A DNA stretch of 37,841 nt, taken from positions 1 to 37,841 of the forward strand of contig JAFAZK010000290.1 in assembly GCA_019239825.1 (NCBI GenBank). The letters run 5' to 3'. Position 1 is the first letter of the stretch. Every line of letters starts with the position of its first letter. The DNA comes from Verrucomicrobiota bacterium. GTDB lineage: Bacteria > Verrucomicrobiota > Verrucomicrobiia > Chthoniobacterales > JAFAMB01. The position numbers were made by a program, and so were the translations under genes. The notes under the pieces were generated by a model. It worked only from the letters and a program-made list of their open reading frames with translations, did not search any database and had not been told where the DNA came from. Shown piece after piece: positions 16,795 through 24,760 of this stretch.

Positions 16795-17964
16795 TTAGAC
16801 TTGCGCCAATTGAGGGGTCGGCGTCTCGATGGGGTAATACCAGGAAGTTGAGTACGCTTCGATGATTCCCCTGGCTCCGTCGGGGGTCACAAACAGCGGC
16901 TCAACCGCATCCAAAGCCACCGCGTATTCATTTGTCTGTTTTGTAAGTCCCTGCCGATCTCGTTCCCAAGCTTGTGGCTGCGGGCCGTGATCGATTCCCA
17001 TCGGATGCAGAGTCAACATACCGGGCTCGATGCCGCCGCGGGAAAAGAAGACTCCTTCGTGGTAGAAAATCACTTCGTCGTAGTCGACGTTGCGATGGTA
17101 GTAGGGTAAGCGCAACACGTCGTCATCACCAAGGAGGCGCGGAGCAAAGGTAACTACATAAACCTCGCTACTAGCGAAGGTTGCCCCAGCGGTCGGAGGA
17201 ACATGATAGCGCATGCTGCTGACAGGCCGGAAATCGCGCACATTTAATTTACTGGGCAACACCGTTCCCTTATATCCCACCACGTTCTCAATCGGGTTGT
17301 AATCAAAAAAAAGTTTGCTCCGAATACCTGCTCTTTTCACCTGCAGTTCGACGTCGCCACCATTTAGTCCGGATCGCTTTTGATCAAAGTCCGGATATTG
17401 GATGACACCGGGATCGAACAAAGCATGGGAACCTAAAATTCCGCGGTCAGGAATACCAAAAGCCGTCCGTGATTCTGAGATGATAGCAAGAGTGTCTTTG
17501 GACTCCGGTACCAAACGATAGATGCACCCTTTCGGGATGATCACGTAATCTCCGGGCCGATAGGGCAGGATGCCAAACTCCGTTTCGATAATGCCGACCC
17601 CACGATGGAAGAAATAAAGCTCATCGCCATCAACCGTGCGATAAAGAAACGGCATGGGCTCGCGTCTACGAGTTAAATAGATCGAAAGAGACCGGCGGGC
17701 GCATGCTGCCATAGACTGCATTAGCAATGCGGGTGTCCCATTCGGATCTGCGAGATCCGATGTTTCGATGGTCCGGCAATCCATCGCGATTGGCCTTAGG
17801 GGACCTTCTATCCTCTTCCAAGCTGAAGGCATCTCTTTCGTGTAAAGATGGGTGGCTTCGCCGAAAAAGCCTTCGCGGCCATATTCCATTTCGTAGGTCC
17901 CTTCCGGGATCCGAACGTGCGCCTGGTTAGGATAAACGCCGTTTTTGAGGGGGAAGCGCTGCAT
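16795..17964 (-). CDS. hmgA: Homogentisate 1,2-dioxygenase
   Basis: Opens the ring of homogentisate to maleylacetoacetate, the step after HPPD. 389 residues, shorter than the roughly 430-450 of the classical HmgA but normal for a second bacterial group. The cupin-like C-terminal half carries YYHRNVDYDEVIFYHEG, with His290 as the expected iron ligand, and LHPMGIDHGPQP with a further His pair; DGDELYFFHRG and PYRPGDYVIIPKG mark the N-terminal half. The rest of the route (maleylacetoacetate isomerase, fumarylacetoacetase) is not in the window. Confidence 0.92.
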   Translation of the reverse strand: MQRFPLKNGVYPNQAHVRIPEGTYEMEYGREGFFGEATHLYTKEMPSAWKRIEGPLRPIAMDCRTIETSDLADPNGTPALLMQSMAACARRSLSIYLTRRREPMPFLYRTVDGDELYFFHRGVGIIETEFGILPYRPGDYVIIPKGCIYRLVPESKDTLAIISESRTAFGIPDRGILGSHALFDPGVIQYPDFDQKRSGLNGGDVELQVKRAGIRSKLFFDYNPIENVVGYKGTVLPSKLNVRDFRPVSSMRYHVPPTAGATFASSEVYVVTFAPRLLGDDDVLRLPYYHRNVDYDEVIFYHEGVFFSRGGIEPGMLTLHPMGIDHGPQPQAWERDRQGLTKQTNEYAVALDAVEPLFVTPDGARGIIEAYSTSWYYPIETPTPQLAQV

Positions 17965-18014
17965 AATCCAGTGTATTCCAGGAGGGTGGATAGCACAAGC
18001 GAGCCGTGGGGATC

Positions 18015-18173
18015 AGGTGAGAGGTGAAAAGTGACAAGTGAAAGTTGAAAGGTGGGCGGGTCGCCGACTGAGGCTCACTACACAGCCGGAGTAGCAGTTC
18101 CCACGCTAATGGTCATTGGGCGGCTAACCAGAAGGTTACCTTTTACCTTTCACCTCTCGCTTTTCTCGTCTCG
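18015..18173. repeat. Inverted oligomer-arm element overlapping the 3' end of the XRE regulator
   Basis: Left arm 18015-18055 is built of aggtgaaaagtgacaagtg-type units; right arm 18134-18173 is the inverted version (accttttacctttcacctc). The right arm covers the last codons and TAA stop of the regulator gene. Confidence 0.8.
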
Positions 18174-18841
18174 CTACCACCCTGAGTGTCCATCGCCGTG
18201 ACCTGTACCACCCCCCTCACGGTCTTAGTCCTGCGCTTCTGGCGCTTCCAGCTAACATGCCAACGAACATCGTTCTCCACTTGTTCAAAGAGATGAAACG
18301 AGTTGGGGCTGGTGAACAGGACCTCCGCAACTTCGTTGCCGGCGTTCGACCAAAAATGAGGTGTGATCAGATCAAAGAAAATGCCTTCCCCAACCGTCAA
18401 TGGGTATTCGCTCTTGCCGATGTGACAGGTCAACTGCCCCCGGAGAACGATACAGAGTTCTTTTAGGGAATGCAGTGAATGGCGAGTAGGACTTACGCTA
18501 TTGATCTCGACCCGAAGTAATAAGGCCGTGAACGGTGTACTGACTTCGGGCGGAAAGAAATTGAACAACTTTGCTCCGGTCCATTGCATAACGACCGGAC
18601 AATGGTCTCGCTGCCGAGTTGTGGTTACCGGCGCCGCGATAACCGGATCGTCACGGAGAAAGTCGGCTACGGTAAGATCGAGCGCTTTACAAATCTTTTC
18701 GAGATTTTTAACGGTCGGCGAGACGCGATCGAGTTCAATTTGGGAGAGAAAACTTGGCGAGCACTCGGCTTTCTCAGCAACGTCTCGAAGTGACATCCTC
18801 CGGAGCCGGCGATAAAATTGGAGCTTTTGCCCTAACGCCAT
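18143..18841 (-). CDS. XRE-family regulator with C-terminal cupin sensor domain
   Basis: A helix-turn-helix repressor or activator of 232 residues from the ATG at 18841; the frame also has a GTG at 18874. The HTH spans about residues 1-57 (LRDVAEKAECSPSFLSQIELDRVSPTVKNLEKICKAL), and a cupin_2 domain about 95-205 (LCIVLRGQLTCHIG, LTVGEGIFFD). This architecture is common in regulators of amine, amino acid and purine catabolism that sense a small molecule through the cupin. The C-terminal tail (TRKARGER) is basic and is encoded by an oligomer repeat arm, so it may not be original. Targets are unknown; neighbouring hmgA or the ureide genes are possible. Confidence 0.88.
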   Translation of the reverse strand: MALGQKLQFYRRLRRMSLRDVAEKAECSPSFLSQIELDRVSPTVKNLEKICKALDLTVADFLRDDPVIAAPVTTTRQRDHCPVVMQWTGAKLFNFFPPEVSTPFTALLLRVEINSVSPTRHSLHSLKELCIVLRGQLTCHIGKSEYPLTVGEGIFFDLITPHFWSNAGNEVAEVLFTSPNSFHLFEQVENDVRWHVSWKRQKRRTKTVRGVVQVTAMDTQGGSETRKARGER

Positions 18842-18941
18842 ATATCGGCCGAGCAGAAGCGAAACGCGTACCACGATCGGCTTTAAATGCTAAAAAGGGC
18901 AGCAGACCGAGAGCAGAATTTGACAAAAACGGGGTCGCTTC

Positions 18942-19102
18942 TCGGTAATCAGAGGTGGGTAATCACTGAAACTCCGGGGATTTAGCCGCACTTCGCGTCC
19001 TTAAAACGAGGATCCTCACCCCAAGGTTTCCAACCCGGGTTGATCGTGACTGCTCAAACGGCTGTTACTGATCACTGACATACTAACCCACTGATTGCTG
19101 AC
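18942..19102. repeat. Inverted oligomer arms in the regulator/exported-protein gap
   Basis: Left arm 18942-18973 (ggtaatcagaggtgggtaat) and right arm 19063-19102 (gttactgatcactgac, then aacccactgattgctgac) are complementary in style and built from gtaatcag/cactgatt units. The pairing is looser than in the other elements. The space also must hold promoters for both divergent genes; none could be assigned. Confidence 0.6.
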
Positions 19103-19181
19103 TACACCCCGGTCACACCTCCTCGATCCGAAACATTTTTTCTTGGAGATTTATCAGAGATTCCGGCTATAAACCCAAGCG

Positions 19182-19595
19182 ATGACCTTTTGCCAAAAAT
19201 TGAACTTATTGGCTGCGGCCACCCTGTTCTTTCCCTTCTTCGCTTCAGCGCAAGAGCAGGCAAGTAAGTATCACTATGACGGGATCTACAAAGGGACGGT
19301 CCCGGTCGATCTCTTGGTCAACGGAAACGACACACATCGGGCTAAAGCCCAAGCCGTCTTTTATCCGGATGGACGCCTGCTCGTGTTGACGGTCGAATTG
19401 TCGCAGGCCCACAATCCGATGAATGTTAAGGGCGAACTGCGAAAAAATGTGTTTACCGGAGACTGGAAGAGAGGGTTCTTCGGGGAAGCCCTTTCCTTCC
19501 AGGCAACCTTCCACGGTGGCTCAGCAACCGTGAGCGTGACCGGAAAAAATAAGAAACCCGAGAAGTGGTACTTTACGAAGACGAGCGGGACTTAG
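19182..19595 (+). CDS. Small exported protein of unknown function
   Basis: 137 residues with a clear signal peptide (basic start, LLAAATLFFPFFASA, cleavage before QEQ near residue 23). The mature part is about 114 residues with alternating strands, including GIYKGTVPVDLLVNG and FYPDGRLLVLTVEL, and a basic C-terminus, suggesting a small beta-barrel or sandwich. No cysteines remain in the mature protein. Not recognised as a named family. It is convergent with allC; only an oligomer array separates them. Confidence 0.7.
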   Translation: MTFCQKLNLLAAATLFFPFFASAQEQASKYHYDGIYKGTVPVDLLVNGNDTHRAKAQAVFYPDGRLLVLTVELSQAHNPMNVKGELRKNVFTGDWKRGFFGEALSFQATFHGGSATVSVTGKNKKPEKWYFTKTSGT

Positions 19596-19670
19596 CTCCG
19601 CTGTGACAAATAAGATCTGATCGGTGGGGCGTTACGCTTTCGCACGGATACTAAGGACCTGCGTACCAAT

Positions 19671-19700
19671 CACCAATCACCAGTCACTAATCACTAATCG
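19671..19700. repeat. Octamer array (accaatc/actaatc) overlapping the 3' end of allC
   Basis: Units caatcacc, caatcacc, agtcacta, atcactaatc run through the allC stop codon and its last four codons (Ser-Ile-Ser-Asp). It is the inverted form of the ggtgattg array at 15109-15133. A possible partial left partner, ctgatcggtg, is at about 19617. Confidence 0.75.
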
Positions 19701-21072
19701 ACCTCGGGTCCTGCAGGCCGAAGCTTTCCATAAACCTGACAGCGGTTCGTAGCGCGACCTCGATATCGTCGACTTGGACAAACTCGTCCGGATGATGGCT
19801 TAGACCATCTCGGCAGCGTACAAAAAGCATGCCTGCAGGGCAGAGCTGCGAAAGAACTACGGCATCATGTCCGGCGCCACTTGGGAGTTGAAAGCTGTCT
19901 CCCGTAACAGATTTGGCAGCGGCAGCCAACCGAGTGATGAAATCGGGATTGCAAACGACCGATGGGGTATCCTGAACGAGCAACCGTTCCAAGCCCAATT
20001 TCCGTTCCGCCGCGATCTGGTCGGCCTCCTGGCAGAGCCAGGCGATCGCTGCGTCACGCACGGAGTCTTCTTGATGACGCACATCGAGTGAATGGGTCAC
20101 TCGGCCGGGGACAACGTTGCTGACGTTAGGACTTACGTTCAATTCCCCGACAGTCGCGACCAAGCCAGGGAACCGGCTGCAGGCATCCTCGGTTCGCAAC
20201 GCGAAACGGGCAGCACCGAGCAGGGCATCCTTCCGTAATGCCACCGGAGTAGTACCGGCATGCGCTGCTTTCCCAGTCCAATTGAAACGAAAACGGGATT
20301 GACCCGCAATCGCAGTAACAACTCCGACCGGAAGATTTCGATCTTCCAGAACCGGCCCTTGCTCGATGTGGATCTCGAAGTAACCAACCAGCTGATCACG
20401 GTCTACTGTCCCACGCGGCAACCGGAACTCTGGTTCCGCCTTGATCCCTACCTGCGAGACTTCCGCCGTCGTCCGGCCGAGCTGGACTTTGGCGGGCGAG
20501 ACGGCGCGACGGGTCTGTGTGTCGATCAACAGCTGCCGGAGCGAACCCTCGCGGTTCGAAACCTCGAGATCCTCCGGTCGCAACAAGCCACAAAAAGCTC
20601 GGCTACCAAGATAGGCAGTTTGAAATGAGACGCCTTCTTCGTCGCTAAAGCCTGCGATCATTAAGGCGAAGGGCAGATCAAAGCCGGAACGGAAAATATC
20701 GGCAATTTCGATCCCCAAAATAACGCCGAGCCCACCATCGAATCGCCCAGCGTCGCGCACCGTATCGAGATGGGACCCAATAAGAAACGTGCGGTGCTGG
20801 GCCCCGCGCCCGCGTGAGCCTTCGGCGTCTGGCGTTGGACTCATAGGTTCCCGGCGAATACCCGGGGTCCGTCCAACGAGGTTACCAATGAAATCGATCG
20901 ATGTTTGCAGGCCTGCTTCTTGCATCCATCCGGCGGCCAATTGAGTAGCCTCAGCCATTGCCGGCGATAACAGCGTGCGCGTTAATTTGCCGGGTTCGTC
21001 AGTGATCTCCGCCAGTCTCTCCAATCTCTGGGAGATGCGCTCTGCTCGGGCTTTCCAGTCGATTGTCGCCAT
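19687..21072 (-). CDS. allC: Allantoate amidohydrolase (M20 family)
   Basis: Hydrolyses allantoate to (S)-ureidoglycine, ammonia and CO2. 461 residues from the ATG at 21072, which overlaps the uraH stop (TGATG) and is therefore preferred over the in-frame ATG at 21102. Metal ligands of the M20/carbamoylase type are seen: GSHLDTV (His101), GGLGV after Asp112, SDEEG (Glu145, Glu146), EIHIEQGP (His235), and a C-terminal GAGHDAV block with His. The dimerisation domain contains AGTTP. Two stretches look longer than in relatives: about residues 72-93 (rich in Pro, Gly and Arg) and about 184-222. The second is encoded by repeat DNA also found in xdh. Substrate specificity (allantoate rather than N-carbamoyl amino acid) rests on the uraD-uraH-allC gene order. 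Confidence 0.9.
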   Translation of the reverse strand: MATIDWKARAERISQRLERLAEITDEPGKLTRTLLSPAMAEATQLAAGWMQEAGLQTSIDFIGNLVGRTPGIRREPMSPTPDAEGSRGRGAQHRTFLIGSHLDTVRDAGRFDGGLGVILGIEIADIFRSGFDLPFALMIAGFSDEEGVSFQTAYLGSRAFCGLLRPEDLEVSNREGSLRQLLIDTQTRRAVSPAKVQLGRTTAEVSQVGIKAEPEFRLPRGTVDRDQLVGYFEIHIEQGPVLEDRNLPVGVVTAIAGQSRFRFNWTGKAAHAGTTPVALRKDALLGAARFALRTEDACSRFPGLVATVGELNVSPNVSNVVPGRVTHSLDVRHQEDSVRDAAIAWLCQEADQIAAERKLGLERLLVQDTPSVVCNPDFITRLAAAAKSVTGDSFQLPSGAGHDAVVLSQLCPAGMLFVRCRDGLSHHPDEFVQVDDIEVALRTAVRFMESFGLQDPRSISD

Positions 21073-21437
21073 CAGCTGCCGCGATAGGTGGTGTAACTCC
21101 AAGGAGAGACTAGCAAAGGAACATGATAATTTTCATGGGAGTTGAGAATACGAAAACGAACTGGGACATCGCCAAAAAAGATCTCTTCCGCCTTCGCTTC
21201 GCTATGGTGCGACAGACCTTGGAAGTAAGGGCCAACCTGGAAAACCAGCTCATAGAGTCCCGGCTTCAACTCGTCCCCCAATAACAGCGGCGTTTCCGTC
21301 CGGCCATCTTTATTGGTGACCGTCTCTTTGAGAAGCCGCGGTTCTTCAGACTCAATTCGCCAAAGCTGAATTTTCAGGCCAGCAGCCGGCCGGCCCCTGG
21401 CGGTATCCAGTACATGTGTCGAAAGTTTTCCACTCAT
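21072..21437 (-). CDS. uraH: 5-Hydroxyisourate hydrolase (transthyretin-like)
   Basis: Opens 5-hydroxyisourate, the product of urate oxidase, to OHCU. 121 residues, normal length. Visible marks are [13 protein letters not shown] at the N-terminus (His8), a KDGRTE block around 43-48, [12 protein letters not shown], the [13 protein letters not shown] segment, and the diagnostic C-terminal YRGS. It overlaps uraD upstream by four bases (ATGA) and allC downstream by one base, so uraD-uraH-allC form a translationally coupled leftward operon. Confidence 0.97.
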   Translation of the reverse strand: MSGKLSTHVLDTARGRPAAGLKIQLWRIESEEPRLLKETVTNKDGRTETPLLLGDELKPGLYELVFQVGPYFQGLSHHSEAKAEEIFFGDVPVRFRILNSHENYHVPLLVSPWSYTTYRGS

Positions 21438-21952
21438 ACAATGATGTCGGCCAACCGCAATCTGGCGATTTTAGAAATCTCTCGAAGCGCCGTCGTGAAT
21501 TCCGTCTCGGCACTGTTGGTTAACCTATCCTCCATCGCCTGCAGAATCGTCGCGACGTTGTTTAGCCGAGCGCAAATGATAAAGGGAAATCCGAACTTTT
21601 TTTGATAGCAGTCGTTCAGCTCTAGCATCCGCTTAGTTAGATCCTCGGATAGCGAGCCCAAGCCGGCGTGGGCTTGTTCGGAGCGAGACTCCGCGGTGAG
21701 CTGACCGGAACCGGCAAGTCGTCCGGCCAACTCCGGGTGGGCCTTGATCAAGGTCATCAATCGGCTTTGACCTGTCCCTTGCACGATACTGTCCATCGCG
21801 GCATGCAGACCATCAAGCGAAGCAAACGGTCGATGGTGCCACACGGCTTCGGCAACCCAAGATGAGTGTTCATACACAGAACCGAATATGGAAACAAAGG
21901 TCGACTCATCCATCCGGTTAACATCCTGAATCTCATATTTGGTATTCAACAT
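21434..21952 (-). CDS. uraD: OHCU decarboxylase
   Basis: Decarboxylates 2-oxo-4-hydroxy-4-carboxy-5-ureidoimidazoline to (S)-allantoin. 172 residues, all-helical family. The catalytic His72 lies in KAHPELAGR, followed by the conserved [13 protein letters not shown] and, near residue 125, the [11 protein letters not shown] block that lines the active site. First gene of the uraD-uraH-allC operon; its stop overlaps the uraH start by four bases. The ATG at 21952 is the only good start. Confidence 0.96.
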   Translation of the reverse strand: MLNTKYEIQDVNRMDESTFVSIFGSVYEHSSWVAEAVWHHRPFASLDGLHAAMDSIVQGTGQSRLMTLIKAHPELAGRLAGSGQLTAESRSEQAHAGLGSLSEDLTKRMLELNDCYQKKFGFPFIICARLNNVATILQAMEDRLTNSAETEFTTALREISKIARLRLADIIV

Positions 21953-22046
21953 GTTTAATAATCAAGGTATCCGTCACTGAGCGGCAGCAAACAAGATGGC
22001 TCGTAACCTGCTTTCGCTGTGGAAGCAAACAATGCGCCAACAAAAG

Positions 22047-22256
22047 GGAGGAGCTAGAAATCCAGGAGCCAGGAGGGTCTGGAGACCGACCTGAGGAAAA
22101 CAATGGAATATGAACGCGGACCAGAGAATCGATCACGGATGGATCCTACAATATCTTCTGTACCAGCAGCGGCGGGGTAAAATACAGGTACAGCCCGACC
22201 TGGCCCTGCACCGCTTTGCGAGCTCCTCTTCTAACTCCTAGATTCTAGCTCCTACC
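22047..22256. repeat. Inverted oligomer arms between uraD and the urate oxidase gene
   Basis: Left arm 22047-22077 (ggaggagctagaaatccagg and on) and right arm 22221-22256 (inverted, ending tctagctcctacc). The right arm ends five bases before the urate oxidase ATG, leaving no Shine-Dalgarno site. The same ggagctagaat oligomers form the element at 34779-34963. Promoters for both divergent operons should be in this gap, but none was assigned. Confidence 0.8.
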
Positions 22257-22261
22257 GCATT

Positions 22262-23104
22262 ATGAATCTTACCTATCATCGTTACGGAAAAGCCAAAGTT
22301 CGCGTTCTAAAAAAGCTACAACGGGATTCGCTACACACGATCAAGGAGCTCGATGTGCAGGTCTTGCTCGCAGGCGATTTCGAGAGCTCTTATTCGGCCG
22401 GAGATAATCGGCTCGTGATAGCGACTGACACGATGAAAAATACCGTTAATGTGCTCGCCTTGGAGAAACTGGAGGAACAAACCGAGCGGTTTGCGTTGGA
22501 TCTGGCACAACATTTTCTGGATAAGTATCCGCACGTCACCGAAGTGACGATTGAAACCAGCGAACGTGTCTGGCAACGGTTAAAGGCGGACGGCAAGCCG
22601 TCTCCCACGAACTTCCTGGCCCCGCAAAAGTATACCCCTCTTTGCGAAGTTCACGCTACCAGGGCCAACATGCGATTAACTTCAGGTGTACAGGATCTGG
22701 TCATTCTTAAATCGGCGGGTTCTGGATTTACCGACTTTCATCGGGACGAATTCACGACTCTCCCCGAGACCCAGGATCGGATTCTTGCGACCAGAATGAC
22801 AAGCAAATGGACGTTCGCGACAGCACCGGCGGACTATAATCAGACTAACGAAGATCTCTTGGACGCGATGCTGGAGTGTTTTGTGACCAACGATAGTCCC
22901 TCCGTTCAAAAGACCATGTACGACATGGGATTAGCCGCATTGCATCGGTGTCCCGAGATTAGCGACGTGAACTTGGTGATGCCAAACCTTCATTGTTTGC
23001 TCATTGATTTGAAGCCGTTCGGATGGACAAATCCGAATACGCTATTTGTCCCAACCGATGCCCCGCACGGCTTGATTGAGGCGACTATCGAACGAGAAAA
23101 GTAA
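22262..23104 (+). CDS. pucL: Urate oxidase (uricase, cofactor-free)
   Basis: Oxidises urate to 5-hydroxyisourate with O2, no metal or cofactor. 280 residues, the usual length of a tandem T-fold uricase. The catalytic triad known from fungal uricase is in place: Lys10, Thr57 (in NRLVIATDTMKNTV) and His269 (in PTDAPHGLIEAT). The purine-binding loop GSGFTDFHRDEFTTLPE with the following QDRILAT is also conserved. It is divergent from uraD-uraH-allC, whose products act next on its product, and lies upstream of xdhC on the same strand. Confidence 0.97.
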   Translation: MNLTYHRYGKAKVRVLKKLQRDSLHTIKELDVQVLLAGDFESSYSAGDNRLVIATDTMKNTVNVLALEKLEEQTERFALDLAQHFLDKYPHVTEVTIETSERVWQRLKADGKPSPTNFLAPQKYTPLCEVHATRANMRLTSGVQDLVILKSAGSGFTDFHRDEFTTLPETQDRILATRMTSKWTFATAPADYNQTNEDLLDAMLECFVTNDSPSVQKTMYDMGLAALHRCPEISDVNLVMPNLHCLLIDLKPFGWTNPNTLFVPTDAPHGLIEATIEREK

Positions 23105-23436
23105 AGACGAAAATCTCCCGCAAAGACGTAAAGACGCAAAGAAAAGACGGGATAGGAGAATCTCACAAAAACTGAACTACAGCTCCGTAGGAGCGCAATC
23201 TCTATAGCCACCGGCGCCGAAATGCGAGAAGCTCCTTGAGAGCGGCATATGTTGAAGCTGAACATATCGTCAAAACATCCTCCCGACGGACACGTAATTG
23301 ATGTCGCTTCTACGGAGCTGGACTCAATTTTTCTGATGTGCAGCTACCAAGATGTTGGTCCTACGGAGCTTCTCAGAAGTCATCGATTAGTAACGTTCTG
23401 CGATTGGGAACACGACATTCGTTCTCGGTGTTGGCC
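23105..23436. other. Gap with heptamer array and three copies of a ctccgtagga-type palindrome
   Basis: No gene seen. At about 23118-23147 there is a cgcaaagacgtaaagacgcaaag array. The palindrome agctccgtaggagc lies at about 23181; two half-like copies (cttctacggagct, tcctacggagct) follow near 23308 and 23359. agctccttgagagcggcata near 23229 looks like a degraded version. Such palindromes are dispersed repeats in this type of genome. The xdhC frame is open upstream to 23338, but that part is repeat DNA. Confidence 0.65.
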
Positions 23437-24252
23437 ATGAGCTACTCGATCCTAACGGAATTATTAGAAGCCCGAAGCCAAGGAATACCCTGTGTGCTGG
23501 TCACTGTGGCTAATGCTCAAGGGTCCGTCCCACGCCAAGCTGGCACGAAAATGATCGTGTATGCCTCGGGAAAGATTTCGGGCACCGTCGGGGGCGGTAG
23601 AGCCGAAGCACTGATCGTTCAGGATGCACTCCATTGTTTGGAGACCGGTAAGATCGAATTAAAGCGGTACCCTTTACGCGAAGGCGAGCCGGATTCTTTC
23701 GGAGCGATTTGCGGAGGAGAAATCACTCTTTTGATTGAACCCCAGCGATCCGGAGAATCGATCTATTTATTCGGTGCCGGCCATTGCGCAGCCGCTATCG
23801 CGCGGTTGGCACGAAGTTGCGAGATGAATGTCTTTGTGGTCGAAGACCGAGAAGACACGTTGAACACATTCGAGCCGGCCAACCAAAAACATCTCTGCAA
23901 AAGTCCAGCCGATTTTGTAAGTCAGCAGCTCTGGAAGCCGGCTGATGCTATTCTCCTGGTTAATCGAAATTACGCCCTCGATCGCGATGCGCTGAGAGCG
24001 GTCCTGGGGACGTCTGGTTATGGCTATGTCGGGATGATCGGCAGTAAACGCAAGGTGCTAAAAGTGTACGACGAACTGCGAGCCCAAGGGGTTAGTTCCG
24101 AATCGTTGAGCCAAGTGCATGCTCCGTTGGGGATTGATATCGGGGCGGATTCCCCGGAGGAAATTGCCATCAGTGTTATGGCTGAGGTGTTAGCGGTATT
24201 GCGAAAGCGTTCGGGTAAGTCCATGCGGGTGAGAACGCCCGGAAAAGAATAG
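23437..24252 (+). CDS. xdhC: XdhC family protein, xanthine dehydrogenase maturation factor
   Basis: XdhC binds molybdenum cofactor, promotes its sulfuration and inserts it into xanthine dehydrogenase. 271 residues from the ATG at 23437. The N-terminal XdhC/CoxI domain has VTVANAQGSVPRQAGTKM and GGEITLLIEP; the C-terminal Rossmann-like domain begins YLFGAGHCAAAIARLA and carries MIGSKRK and a closing block HAPLGIDIGADSPEEIAIS, all typical. It is convergent with xdh, with a repeat-flanked four-helix-bundle gene between them. The oddity is this convergent order, since xdhC normally follows xdhB in one operon. Confidence 0.95.
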   Translation: MSYSILTELLEARSQGIPCVLVTVANAQGSVPRQAGTKMIVYASGKISGTVGGGRAEALIVQDALHCLETGKIELKRYPLREGEPDSFGAICGGEITLLIEPQRSGESIYLFGAGHCAAAIARLARSCEMNVFVVEDREDTLNTFEPANQKHLCKSPADFVSQQLWKPADAILLVNRNYALDRDALRAVLGTSGYGYVGMIGSKRKVLKVYDELRAQGVSSESLSQVHAPLGIDIGADSPEEIAISVMAEVLAVLRKRSGKSMRVRTPGKE

Positions 24253-24286
24253 CGACACGGCGACGCGGCGATAGGGCGATGCGGCG
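24252..24286 (+). repeat. Left arm of the four-helix-bundle cassette
   Basis: Octamer units gcgacacg, gcgacgcg, gcgatagg, gcgatgcg, gcg. It is the inverted counterpart of the tatcgccg array at 24761-24893. It begins at the last base of the xdhC stop codon and ends directly at the stop of the small gene. Confidence 0.85.
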
Positions 24287-24694
24287 CTACTGGCTTGCGC
24301 GCCTCGTGCGTGTGCTCAGTCTGATGATCCACCGATCTGACTGATCGATCATCTTGACGATCTGCGCGATGATCTTGTCGCAAACGTCGTCTTGCTGTTC
24401 AAAGCTTTGTTGGTCGATATAGGCGTGCCGGAACGCGATCTCTAGGTGTACCTGTGTTTCAGCCGCCTCTGTTTCCGCATCGTTCAATTTGGCGATAAAC
24501 GCCGCTTCATATCGTCTCTTTCTCCAAGCCTCGGCCAAGTTCGCACAAATTGATCGGCTCGATCTCCGGATCTGATCTGTTAAGGCAAAACGCTCCTCAC
24601 CCGGAAAGGATCTCGTCATTTCGGTAACTCGCATTACCTGCGACATAGCCTCTTGATAAACGTTCAGTTCACGGAAATGGCGTATCGATTTCAT
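24287..24694 (-). CDS. Four-helix-bundle protein (23S rRNA IVS-type family)
   Basis: 135 residues. The family pattern is clear: FRELNVYQEAMSQVMRVTEMT, then FPGEERFALTDQIRRSSRSICANLAEAWRKRRYEAAF, then an ExxETQVHLEIAFRHAYI block; NLAEAW is the NIAEG-type motif. Close relatives are encoded in intervening sequences of 23S rRNA genes, and others are scattered in chromosomes; the molecular role is unknown. It lies between inverted octamer arms in the convergent gap between xdhC and xdh, with no functional link to either. The C-terminal tail (STRTRRASQ) is short, polar and basic. Confidence 0.93.
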   Translation of the reverse strand: MKSIRHFRELNVYQEAMSQVMRVTEMTRSFPGEERFALTDQIRRSSRSICANLAEAWRKRRYEAAFIAKLNDAETEAAETQVHLEIAFRHAYIDQQSFEQQDDVCDKIIAQIVKMIDQSDRWIIRLSTRTRRASQ

Positions 24695-24760
24695 AGCCCA
24701 CGTTTATGACCCAGATAAGACTCCATCGTCCACGTGAATCTGTGTCTCGTCGCACCCTCC

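Noticed and set aside
23338-23436. Longer N-terminus for XdhC
   Set aside because: The upstream in-frame part is made of ctacggagct-type repeats and is not similar to XdhC; the ATG at 23437 fits the family start.
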